Assembly (NCBI RefSeq): GCF_028550595.1
Contig: NZ_JAQQGN010000005.1
Location: forward strand, 1-64,000
DNA: 64,000 bases
Reading direction: 5' to 3'
Source: Luteimonas sp. BLCC-B24
GTDB lineage: Bacteria > Pseudomonadota > Gammaproteobacteria > Xanthomonadales > Xanthomonadaceae
Positions 47,169 to 53,572 of the stretch are shown here, one piece after another. The notes beneath the pieces were generated by a model. That model was not told the origin of the DNA and did not search any database. It saw only the letters and a list, made by a program, of their open reading frames with translations. The stretch's first letter is position 1, and every line of letters begins with the position of its first letter. A program made the translations under genes and the position numbers.

Positions 47169-48116
47169 ATGTCTGCACTGATCTGCGGTTCCCTGGCCTA
47201 CGACACCATCATGGTGTTCCCCGACCAGTTCAAGAACCACATCCTCCCGGACAAGGTGCACATCCTGAACGTCTCGTTCCTCGTGCCGCGCATGCGCCGC
47301 GAGTTCGGCGGCTGCGCCGGCAACATCGCCTACAACCTGAAGCTGCTGGGCGGCGACCCGATTCCGATGGGCACCGTGGGCCAGGATTTCGGCCCCTACC
47401 GCGAGTGGTTCCAGGAGCACGGGATCACCCTCGACCACGTGCGCGAGATTCCGGAACTCTTCACCCCGCAGGCCTTCATCACCACCGATCTGGACAACAA
47501 CCAGATCACCGCCTTCCATCCGGGCGCGATGATGCGCAGCCACGAGAACCATGTGAAGGACGTGCCGGGCGTGACCATCGGCCTCGTCGGCCCCGACGGC
47601 CGCGACGGCATGCTGCAGAACGCCCGCGAATTCCACGAAGGCAAGATTCCCTTCATCTTCGACCCCGGCCAGGCCATGCCGCTGTTCAACGGCGAGGAGC
47701 TGCGCAATTTCATCGAGCTGGCCGACTACGTCGTCGTCAACGACTACGAATCCAACCTGCTGCAGGAGCGCACGGGCTGGGACGAGCGCGTCATCGCCGG
47801 CAAGGTCAAGGCCTATATCTGCACGCGCGGCCCCGAGGGCGTGGTCATCCATGCCGACGGCACCACCCACGACGTTCCGCCCGCGCACGAGCGCCGCGTC
47901 ACCGACCCCACCGGCTGCGGCGACGCGTTCCGCGCCGGCCTGATCTTCGGCATCGAGAAGGGCTACGACTGGCTGACCATCGGCCGTATCGGCAACCTGA
48001 TGGGCGCGCTGAAGGTCGAGCACCCGGGCACGCAGAACCAGCGCTTCGATTACGCGGAGTTTTCGCTGCAGTTCAAGCAGCAGTTCGGGTATTCGCTGGA
48101 GAGCAAGACCGTCTGA
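47169..48116 (+). CDS. PfkB-family carbohydrate kinase, adenosine-kinase-like
   Basis: A 315-aa ribokinase-fold enzyme. N-terminal substrate part GGCAGNIAYNLKLLGGDPIPMG; C-terminal ATP site and catalytic base in DPTGCGDAFRAGLIFG. The sequence CGSLAYDTIMVFPDQFKNHI is typical of adenosine-kinase-like proteins of this group. It probably phosphorylates adenosine or a related nucleoside, but ribose-type sugars are not excluded. A TAAACT -10-like box lies at 47131-47136. Divergent from mreB; a clear terminator follows and the cassette array starts about 340 nt downstream. Confidence 0.88.
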   Translation: MSALICGSLAYDTIMVFPDQFKNHILPDKVHILNVSFLVPRMRREFGGCAGNIAYNLKLLGGDPIPMGTVGQDFGPYREWFQEHGITLDHVREIPELFTPQAFITTDLDNNQITAFHPGAMMRSHENHVKDVPGVTIGLVGPDGRDGMLQNAREFHEGKIPFIFDPGQAMPLFNGEELRNFIELADYVVVNDYESNLLQERTGWDERVIAGKVKAYICTRGPEGVVIHADGTTHDVPPAHERRVTDPTGCGDAFRAGLIFGIEKGYDWLTIGRIGNLMGALKVEHPGTQNQRFDYAEFSLQFKQQFGYSLESKTV

Positions 48117-48142
48117 TCCGCGCTGGATTGCGGAGTGTCGAG

Positions 48143-48177
48143 AACAGGGCGTCCTTCGGAGCGCCCTGTTTCGTTTG
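48143..48177 (+). terminator. Rho-independent terminator of the kinase gene
   Basis: Stem AACAGGGCG / CGCCCTGTT (48143-48151 / 48162-48170) followed by TCGTTTG, 27 nt after the kinase stop. It should shield the cassette array from read-through. Confidence 0.8.
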
Positions 48178-48280
48178 ACCTGTCCAGCGCGAGCAGGAAC
48201 CGCGGCCGGGATCGACACCGAGACGCGCCAGCCACCTCTCACTGCGTACGAACGCACGTGTCAAAAGGGAACGGAGTCCT

Positions 48281-48318
48281 GTTACACCTTCAAATCAGCG
48301 GGTGTAACTGTTACACCC
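48281..48318. promoter_or_regulatory. Operator-like cluster of GTTACACC inverted repeats
   Basis: GTTACACC (48281-48288), GGGTGTAAC (48300-48308) and GTTACACCC (48310-48318) are alternating copies of one motif; the last two form a perfect 9-bp palindrome around one T. Such symmetry suits a dimeric repressor. It lies between the kinase terminator and the first cassette, near a possible -10 GATAAC (48331-48336). No regulator gene is adjacent. The rest of 48178-48459 shows no gene and no integrase remnant. Confidence 0.5.
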
Positions 48319-48475
48319 GTATTTTCGTCGGATAACGCCGGACGGGCGGCCAGCTCGTTGCGACGCAAGCCATTGATTTCGCCGGCTGCCCACCCTTTTC
48401 ACTTCGCCCAGCTTGCCGGATACTCGGTGCAACGCCGCGTTTTAGCGGTCCAATAGTTGTTAGGGCTCACAACGA

Positions 48476-48901
48476 ATGGCATTGCAACGCCGAATTCTTC
48501 TTTCAGGCTGCGTCGGATCGATCCTCTACGCTGGGTTGTTGCTCTTGATTCTTGTATCGGGGAAGGCAAAACCTTTCAATCAAGCAGCCCCTGCGGCGTT
48601 GCTCGGGATAGCCATTGCGTTTTCGGCTGGCGCTCTTGTATTTGGTCTAGTCCCGCACTTTCTTGGCAAGTTCATGGAGCACTTTGTGGCAAACGCATCC
48701 AGCACCTTTGACATCTTAAACAAGGCGTCACTTGCTATAGCTCTTGTATCAATCCTAGTTGGAGTTTTTGCATCATTGCTGCTTATTTTTGGCATCTCAC
48801 AGGGAGCCAAGCCATTGCTAGTCGCAATTACGCTATTCCTCGGCTCGGCTGCGACAATGTGCTCACTCAAGTTTTTCTTTGCCAACCGCAATAGCGAGTG
48901 A
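48476..48901 (+). CDS. Cassette 1: four-helix membrane protein of unknown function
   Basis: A 141-aa protein. Membrane segments at about 7-27, 41-61, 84-108 and 113-135; between the second and third is a soluble loop, KFMEHFVANASSTFDILNKA. No family recognised. The stop lies directly before attC1, as is normal for cassette genes. It is first in the array and so best placed for any upstream promoter. Confidence 0.75.
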   Translation: MALQRRILLSGCVGSILYAGLLLLILVSGKAKPFNQAAPAALLGIAIAFSAGALVFGLVPHFLGKFMEHFVANASSTFDILNKASLAIALVSILVGVFASLLLIFGISQGAKPLLVAITLFLGSAATMCSLKFFFANRNSE

Positions 48902-48962
48902 GCCCTAACAATTCATTCAAGCCGAACCCGCTTCGCGGGTCGGCTTAATTCTGGCGTTAGGC
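48902..48962 (+). other. attC1 recombination site
   Basis: R'' GCCCTAAC (48902-48909), R' GTTAGGC (48956-48962), with a hairpin-forming centre ACCCGC-TTC-GCGGGT between CAAGCCGA and TCGGCTTA arms. Crossover is expected between G 48956 and T 48957. Confidence 0.92.
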
Positions 48963-48966
48963 GGCT

Positions 48967-49337
48967 ATGGAAGCACTTCTCTATCTGGCAGCATTTTTAG
49001 CAGCAACTCTCGGCGTCGCTCACTCCATTCTTGGCGAGAGATACATTCTTGTGCGGCTCTTTCGCCGGAACAATTTGCCCAAGCTCTTTGGCGGCACAGA
49101 GTTCACCACCCGCACGCTGCGCTTTGCATGGCATATCACCCCGTTGCGTGGTTCGGCTTCGCTTCGCTGCTTATCCACGCGGCTCGCGGCGACCTCAGCA
49201 CATCTGGAGTGCTGAGGATCATCGGGGCCACCTTCATCATTTCCGGCCTTCTTCCCCTTTTCATCACTCGTGGCAGACATCTGTCTTGGCTGGTACTGTT
49301 CAGTATCGGCGGCATTGCATTCTGGTGCGCCGCCTAA
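48967..49337 (+). pseudogene. Cassette 2: membrane protein gene split by a frameshift
   Basis: Two overlapping frames make one protein of about 123 aa. Frame one (48967-) runs MEALLYLAAFLAATLGVAHS to RFAWHIT. Another frame takes over with PVAWFGFASLLIHAARG to the stop at 49337, which lies inside attC2. The switch is at ACCCCG (49138-49143): one extra C would restore a single frame. Three or four membrane segments are predicted. It may be a true pseudogene, a phase-variable C-tract or a sequencing error. No family was recognised. Confidence 0.7.
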
Positions 49338-49391
49338 CAATTCATTCAAGCCGACGCCGCTTTGCAGCGCGGCTTAATTCAGGCGTTAGCC
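49332..49391 (+). other. attC2 recombination site
   Basis: R'' GCCTAAC (49332-49338), R' GTTAGCC (49385-49391), centre GCCGC-TTTGC-AGCGC-like hairpin with the common CAAGCCGA / GCGGCTTA arms. Confidence 0.92.
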
Positions 49392-49393
49392 CT

Positions 49394-49867
49394 ATGTCGC
49401 TGATTGCCGAAATTGAAACAGCCTTTTCCGACGCACGCCGTCCATCGGATGAAGAATTGTTTTCGTATGACGACGAAGGAGCACTTGACATTCTTCGTGG
49501 CCGACGTTGGCAAGATGTCCCCGACGACGAGTTGGACTATCACTCTTGCGCACTAGCAACGCTTTCTGCGCACGGGTTCGCGTACTTTCTTCCTGCGTTC
49601 ATGCGCGCCGCGCTGCGACATCCTCATTTGGGAGTCTCAGACGCAGTAGTCCAGGCGCTGACTCCCCCGAACGACGATCCCGCGCGACCGAGCTTTGCTG
49701 CAAGATGGACGCTACTCTCCGTACCGCAGAGGACTGCAGCAGTTGCGTTCCTGCACGCTCAACAGTCCAGTCATCCCTTTGATCTGGGCCCAGCCATCTC
49801 TGCATTAGAACGGTCGTTGCGCATTGACCCTACTTACAACCACGCGGACCGAACGCCCCATGCGTAG
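49394..49867 (+). CDS. Cassette 3: DUF6714-like protein
   Basis: A 157-aa soluble protein starting MSLIAEIETAFSDARRPSDE 3 nt after the attC2 core. The middle (FAYFLPAFMRAALRHPHLGV, then VQALTPPNDDP and VPQRTAAVAFLHA) resembles DUF6714, a family seen in cassettes and near other small accessory genes; this assignment is from memory. The much longer open frame upstream runs through attC2 and is rejected. Function unknown. Confidence 0.75.
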   Translation: MSLIAEIETAFSDARRPSDEELFSYDDEGALDILRGRRWQDVPDDELDYHSCALATLSAHGFAYFLPAFMRAALRHPHLGVSDAVVQALTPPNDDPARPSFAARWTLLSVPQRTAAVAFLHAQQSSHPFDLGPAISALERSLRIDPTYNHADRTPHA

Positions 49868-49879
49868 GTCCAACGTTTG

Positions 49880-49939
49880 GTCTAACTTCGCGTTTCAGCG
49901 GAAACCGCTGCGCGGTTCCGCTGAACTTGGGTGTTAGGC
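49880..49939 (+). other. attC3 recombination site (different sequence type)
   Basis: R'' GTCTAAC (49880-49886), R' GTTAGGC (49933-49939). The arms are TTTCAGCGGAA and TTCCGCTGAA around CCGCTGCGCGG, unlike the other sites in the array, so this cassette probably came from another integron. Confidence 0.85.
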
Positions 49940-49954
49940 CGCTAGGGAAAGCCC

Positions 49955-50356
49955 ATGGATGTCGAAACGGTCAAAGAGCTTTGCTCCGCCTACCCAGGTG
50001 CCTCTTCAAAGCTTTACGGGCCGCCGAGCAACATCCTCGTGTACTACGTTGGTGGGAAGAAGTTCGCTTACTTCAAAACCAGCGAGCCCGAGCAGTGGCG
50101 CTTCAGCTTCCGCACATCGGTTGAACGCTTCCTTGAGCTCACCGATGTTCCCGGGTTCAAGCCGGCACGCTATATGGCTAGGTTCCACTGGGTCACGGTC
50201 GTCAATGTGGCTGCCGTCCCTGATGCAGAGCTCCGCGAGCTGATCACCTCTTCCTACGAGCTTGCGCTCACTAGGCCAAAGGGTCGGCGGTTCGGCATCA
50301 GCGGGTCGCGGCCTAACAATTCGTCCAAGCCGACGCCGCTTCGCGGCGCGGCTTAA
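49955..50356 (+). CDS. Cassette 4: MmcQ/YjbR-like (DUF419) protein, reading into attC
   Basis: A 133-aa protein. Residues 1-110 match the YjbR-like fold: YPGASSKLYGPPSNILVYYV, GGKKFAYFKTSEPEQWRFSF, RFHWVTVVN, ELRELITSSYELAL. The last 15 residues (PNNSSKPTPLRGAA) are encoded by attC4, because the frame stays open to 50356. Such attC-encoded tails recur in cassette proteins. Function of the family is unclear; DNA binding has been proposed. Confidence 0.85.
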   Translation: MDVETVKELCSAYPGASSKLYGPPSNILVYYVGGKKFAYFKTSEPEQWRFSFRTSVERFLELTDVPGFKPARYMARFHWVTVVNVAAVPDAELRELITSSYELALTRPKGRRFGISGSRPNNSSKPTPLRGAA

Positions 50357-50370
50357 CTCAGGTGTTAGGC
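50311..50370 (+). other. attC4 recombination site
   Basis: R'' GCCTAAC (50311-50317), R' GTTAGGC (50364-50370), centre CGCCGC-TTC-GCGGCG. The cassette 4 coding frame crosses it. Confidence 0.92.
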
Positions 50371-50382
50371 CGCACCGAACCT

Positions 50383-50856
50383 ATGCTCAAGATCGTTACT
50401 GTAATCACCACTATCGCAGTCTCCATCATCCTCGTACCGCTTGGATTTCGGTTCTCGCCGCACCCGCTTTACTTAATGGTCTGTCTTGTCGCATCGCTGG
50501 TTACCCTAGGTCCCTTTCACCGGCATCTTTTGCGCTACTGGAATGCACGCATGGAAGTCCGAAAAGCGACCAGAATAAGGCCTTGGAATGTACTTGCTCA
50601 GGCGATTGCATTATCGGCTTGCGTATTTTTTCTATCTTGTTTTGCCATCGGTATCTTCTTCACTATGGCACTTGGCACCACTTCTGTAGAGCACGGTAAG
50701 GTGATCTCTTCATGGTCCTCGCGGCACTGTACAAACTTGACGGTCCAAACCGAAACGGCGGGCTTTGTGAGACTTTGCACTAGATCGCCCTTAGGGCTAG
50801 GTTCCTTTGCAACTGTTCGGGTCCGGCATTCCGTCCTTGGTCACTACGTTGAGTAG
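50383..50856 (+). CDS. Cassette 5: membrane protein of unknown function
   Basis: A 157-aa protein. Membrane segments at about 3-24, 30-48 and 75-101 (IALSACVFFLSCFAIGIFFT), then a hydrophilic C-terminal domain of about 55 residues with two Cys (HCTNLTV, RLCTRS), probably outside the membrane. No family recognised. Stop 2 nt before attC5. Confidence 0.7.
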   Translation: MLKIVTVITTIAVSIILVPLGFRFSPHPLYLMVCLVASLVTLGPFHRHLLRYWNARMEVRKATRIRPWNVLAQAIALSACVFFLSCFAIGIFFTMALGTTSVEHGKVISSWSSRHCTNLTVQTETAGFVRLCTRSPLGLGSFATVRVRHSVLGHYVE

Positions 50857-50858
50857 CG

Positions 50859-50918
50859 GCCTAACAATTCATTCAAGCCGACGCCGCTTCGCGGCGCGGC
50901 TTAATTCAGGCGTTAGGC
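50859..50918 (+). other. attC5 recombination site
   Basis: R'' GCCTAAC (50859-50865), R' GTTAGGC (50912-50918), centre CGCCGC-TTC-GCGGCG; almost identical to attC7. Confidence 0.92.
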
Positions 50919-50923
50919 GACTA

Positions 50924-51511
50924 ATGGAAAAGGTTCCCTGCTTACAGTGTGGAGTCTGCATCTTGCCGATAACGGCAGAGAAGAATGGTGGGCTGTGCAT
51001 GCCTTGCACAACTGGCATCCGCGCCAACCTTGAGAAGAGTAGGCAGTACTACAAAGCGCAGCGAGAACTTGATAAGACTGACCCTGTGCGCATTCACTGG
51101 CGCTCACTTCTAGATCGTTTACGCGCTGATAATGGCTACTCCGGGCTAAGTATTGCAGAGAAGCGCTACTTCGCTGTCACTGCTTTGAGTGGAGAAGTCC
51201 ATAATGGGGGCTTTGGTCAGTATTTCTACAACACTGCTTCTGACCATTATCAGGATGCAGTTGAGGGTCTTGAGGAGATTGGTGCTTTAGCGTCGCTAGA
51301 TCTTCTGTTGCGCGCAAAGCAGGTGCTTTTTGGCTTTGGTGAGGTTCCTGTCCTTACGTCTCGACGGCGTTTAACATCAGCGCGAACCTCGGATTCAAAA
51401 GCTAGTCGTCTCGATAAGCTGGATCGACTGTTCTGGACTGATCCGGATGGTCTCAGCAGCCGATTGGAGGCGCTTCTACTCAGGCACGGGCTTGTCTCGC
51501 ACGTCGCCTAA
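50924..51511 (+). CDS. Cassette 6: DMP19 (DUF4375)-like protein with an N-terminal zinc-ribbon
   Basis: A 195-aa protein. Residues 1-30 hold two CxxC pairs (CLQCGVC and CMPC), likely a zinc site. Residues about 58-155 follow the DMP19/DUF4375 pattern: LSIAEKRYFAVTALSGEVHNGGFGQYFYNT, EGLEEIGALASLDLL, VLFGFG. In Neisseria DMP19 is a DNA mimic that blocks a repressor; the wider family function is unknown. The stop is inside R'' of attC6. The longer upstream frame crosses attC5 and is rejected. Confidence 0.8.
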   Translation: MEKVPCLQCGVCILPITAEKNGGLCMPCTTGIRANLEKSRQYYKAQRELDKTDPVRIHWRSLLDRLRADNGYSGLSIAEKRYFAVTALSGEVHNGGFGQYFYNTASDHYQDAVEGLEEIGALASLDLLLRAKQVLFGFGEVPVLTSRRRLTSARTSDSKASRLDKLDRLFWTDPDGLSSRLEALLLRHGLVSHVA

Positions 51512-51565
51512 CAATTCGTCCAAGCCGATGCCGCATCGCGGCACGGCTTAACTCAAGCGTTAGAG
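51506..51565 (+). other. attC6 recombination site
   Basis: R'' GCCTAAC (51506-51512), R' GTTAGAG (51559-51565), centre TGCCGC-ATC-GCGGCA. Confidence 0.92.
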
Positions 51566-51570
51566 CTTGC

Positions 51571-51894
51571 ATGATCAAGCGTTTTCTCGGCTGGTTGTTC
51601 AAGTGGGACAGCTCTAGTTTCGTTGGCTCAAGGCGATTCTGGCTAATGGTCTCATTCGTCTTTCTGGTGAGTGCTTGGTTGGCCGTTTATTCTTCCTTGG
51701 ACTTGCTCCAAGGCTGGCAGCACGGAGAGATCAAGCTGTGGTGTCGTGGTTGCGGGGGTCGTCCGCCAGTAGATGAACAGGATTATCCAGTTGTTTACTG
51801 GTTCAATATGATCAAGCGTGCTATCGCAGCTTTGGCTGGATCTGTCCTCTGTGCTGTCTGTGGGTGGGTGTACGTGAATCGCAGCAAGCTCTAA
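51571..51894 (+). CDS. Cassette 7: small two-helix membrane protein
   Basis: A 107-aa protein. Membrane segments at about 24-43 (FWLMVSFVFLVSAWLAVYSS) and 82-102 (AIAALAGSVLCAVCGWVYV), with a loop holding CRGCGG. Function unknown. The stop is inside the R'' core of attC7, whose GCTCTAAC complements the TTAGAGC at the start of the cassette. Confidence 0.7.
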   Translation: MIKRFLGWLFKWDSSSFVGSRRFWLMVSFVFLVSAWLAVYSSLDLLQGWQHGEIKLWCRGCGGRPPVDEQDYPVVYWFNMIKRAIAALAGSVLCAVCGWVYVNRSKL

Positions 51895-51948
51895 CAATTC
51901 ATTCAAGCCGACGCCGCTTCGCGGCGCGGCTTAATTCAGGCGTTAGGC
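51888..51948 (+). other. attC7 recombination site
   Basis: R'' GCTCTAAC (51888-51895), R' GTTAGGC (51942-51948), centre CGCCGC-TTC-GCGGCG. Confidence 0.92.
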
Positions 51949-51971
51949 CGCAGCAGGAGATAACCGCGAGC

Positions 51972-52235
51972 ATGGACAAGCAGCAAGCTGAAGCAGTCGC
52001 CCAGGCGATCCTCGAGCCAGACTTACGGACGCAGGATGATCTGCGCAGGAAACGCGCCCTGGAAGCAGCGCGCCAGTCTCGAAAACGCCGAGTTGCTTGG
52101 TTCACTCTCATCGGTAGTGGCATCGGAGCTGCCATTGCTCACCTCCTTGGCGAACGCTTCACAAGCGGCGTGATCTGGCGCGGACTAGCAGGTTCCGCTA
52201 TTGGTTGGCTGATCATGCGCCGGGCATGGGCCTAA
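51972..52235 (+). CDS. Cassette 8: small protein with a hydrophobic C-terminal half
   Basis: An 87-aa protein. A charged N-terminal helix (AEAVAQAILEPDLRTQDDLR, then basic RKRALEAARQSRKRR) is followed by two short hydrophobic stretches (about 42-58 and 66-82), probably membrane-inserted. The frame upstream of 51972 runs through attC7 and is rejected. The stop is in the last surviving attC core. Function unknown. Confidence 0.65.
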   Translation: MDKQQAEAVAQAILEPDLRTQDDLRRKRALEAARQSRKRRVAWFTLIGSGIGAAIAHLLGERFTSGVIWRGLAGSAIGWLIMRRAWA

Positions 52236-52236
52236 C
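52230..52236 (+). other. Truncated attC at the right end of the array
   Basis: Only the R'' core GCCTAAC remains. The following bases (CGAGAAGAGTAGGATCAGAG) do not form an attC arm and no GTTRRRY core occurs in the next 60 nt. The array was therefore cut here by deletion or another rearrangement. Confidence 0.75.
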
Positions 52237-52380
52237 CGAGAAGAGTAGGATCAGAGTGCAACTCCCGCGTATTCTGAGATTGCGCGCGGCTCAGGCGGCA
52301 GCGCGCTTGAACGATGCGTGCAGGCGCACTCGATATGGTGTCCACGCTTGCGTTGCCATTACCCACCGACCATCGCCCTC

Positions 52381-52845
52381 ATGCGCCTGATCGCCGCCCT
52401 GATCGCCGTGTCTCTGCTCACCGGCTGCCTGCCCCGGCAGGTCGTCGTGCACGACGGCATCCGCGCGTCGGTGGTGGATGCGGAGTCGAAGGCGGCGATC
52501 GCCGGGGCCTTCATCTACGACCGTGTCGAGGCGGGGCGGCCGCGTGTGTTGGCACGGAGCGACGCCGATGGGCGGCTCGAGCTTGCGCCGAAGACGCGGC
52601 GCAGGATGACGCCGGTGATGGGCGAAGCCCAGGTCGTCCAGTCGCTGTGGATCTGCAGCGCGGGCTACGAGCCGACGCGCGTGTCGCAGCGTGCGGGCTG
52701 GAATGCGGACGTCGCCGCGGCCCGGGTGCATGCGCTCGGAACGGTCGAGCTGGCGCCTTCCGCTGTACGTGACGAGAACGGCTGTGCGCTCACGCATTCG
52801 GTGTCGCCGGACCGCGCGGATGACGGACCGCCGCCCGCACGCTGA
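52381..52845 (+). CDS. Lipoprotein with a carboxypeptidase-regulatory-like fold
   Basis: A 154-aa protein. Lipoprotein signal with lipobox LLTGC (Cys17). The mature part starts with IRASVVDAESKAAIAGAFIY and ARSDADGRLEL, a pattern of small beta-sandwich 'regulatory-like' domains often found on envelope proteins. Disordered polar tail. ATG at 52381; the 21 extra codons upstream are not used. Function unknown. Confidence 0.7.
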   Translation: MRLIAALIAVSLLTGCLPRQVVVHDGIRASVVDAESKAAIAGAFIYDRVEAGRPRVLARSDADGRLELAPKTRRRMTPVMGEAQVVQSLWICSAGYEPTRVSQRAGWNADVAAARVHALGTVELAPSAVRDENGCALTHSVSPDRADDGPPPAR

Positions 52846-53131
52846 GCGCGCGTTCCGGCGTCATGCGTCGGGCTGGGCCGCAAATGGGGATGCCGTATCC
52901 GCGCCTGTGCCCGTGGAGCGGGGAGACGCGGGGCATTGCTCGCGGCCGGGCACGAAGCGGCGTCGAATTGCGCGCCGTCACCGGTTCTGGTGTCATCCCG
53001 GCCTGCGCCGCTGACCGCGGGCGCGAACGTGGTCGCTGCGATCCCGACGCCGCTGCCGTCATGCGCGTCCGCGGTGTTGTCTCGACCACACCGCGGCGCG
53101 CGCGTTCCTTCCACACAGGTCCACTGATCCG

Positions 53132-53491
53132 ATGACACGCTGTATGTTCGCCGTTCTGCTGCTCGCCTCCGGTCTGGCGACGGCCCAGCCGTCCGCGTCC
53201 ACGACACAGGAGATCACGCAGCTGTTCGCGGCGCTCGAGACCTCGGGCTGCCGGTTCCAGCGCAACGGCAGCTGGCACGAGGCGCCCGAAGCGAAGGCGC
53301 ATCTGCAGCGCAAGTACGACTATCTGCTGAAGAAGCGCCAGCTCACGACCACCGAGTCCTTCATCGACCTGGCCGCCTCGCGCAGCAGCGTGTCGGGCCG
53401 CGCATATCACGTGCAGTGCGGGCAGTCCGCGCCCGTGGACAGCGCGGCGTGGTTCACCGGGCGACTTTCGGCAATCCGCGCCGGCCGCTGA
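53132..53491 (+). CDS. DUF5329-family periplasmic protein
   Basis: A 119-aa protein with signal peptide (about 1-18, cut at ATAQPS). The mature part matches the DUF5329 pattern: EITQLFAALETSGCRFQRNGSWH, EAKAHLQRKYDYLLKKRQL, AESFID-like and SVSGRAYHVQCG. Two Cys may form a disulfide. Function unknown. The 286-nt gap before it (52846-53131) holds no gene that can be supported. Confidence 0.8.
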   Translation: MTRCMFAVLLLASGLATAQPSASTTQEITQLFAALETSGCRFQRNGSWHEAPEAKAHLQRKYDYLLKKRQLTTTESFIDLAASRSSVSGRAYHVQCGQSAPVDSAAWFTGRLSAIRAGR

Positions 53492-53572
53492 CGCCACACG
53501 TGCCGACGCAGATGCGGCACCTGCCTCGCGTTCCTCACCGCACCGCGATCGGCATCCGGCTTGAATGCGCGG

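Larger units (their letters stand above)
48460..52236 (+). mobile_element. Integron cassette array lacking an integrase (CALIN), eight cassettes
   Basis: Seven complete attC sites with GTTRRRY-type core sites, all in one orientation, separate eight short plus-strand genes; an eighth attC is cut after its first core site. The first cassette begins at TTAGGGC (48460) after G (48459), and its own attC starts GCCCTAAC, the expected complement. Cassette 7 likewise pairs TTAGAGC with GCTCTAAC. Six of the seven attC share nearly the same sequence (AATTC[A/G]TYCAAGCCGA left arm), as in resident chromosomal integrons; attC3 is different. No intI gene lies on either side. The DNA is A+T-richer than the flanks. 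The sequence before 48460 (CCAATAGTTGTTAGGGC) may be a relic attI or attC. Confidence 0.92.

Noticed and set aside
48117..48475. Integron integrase gene or remnant before the array
   Set aside because: The 360 nt hold a terminator, palindromes and no tyrosine-recombinase motifs in any frame; the space is too short for intI.
49031..49867. A 278-codon frame covering cassettes 2 and 3
   Set aside because: It runs through attC2; only the part from ATG 49394 has gene-like sequence and proper cassette spacing.
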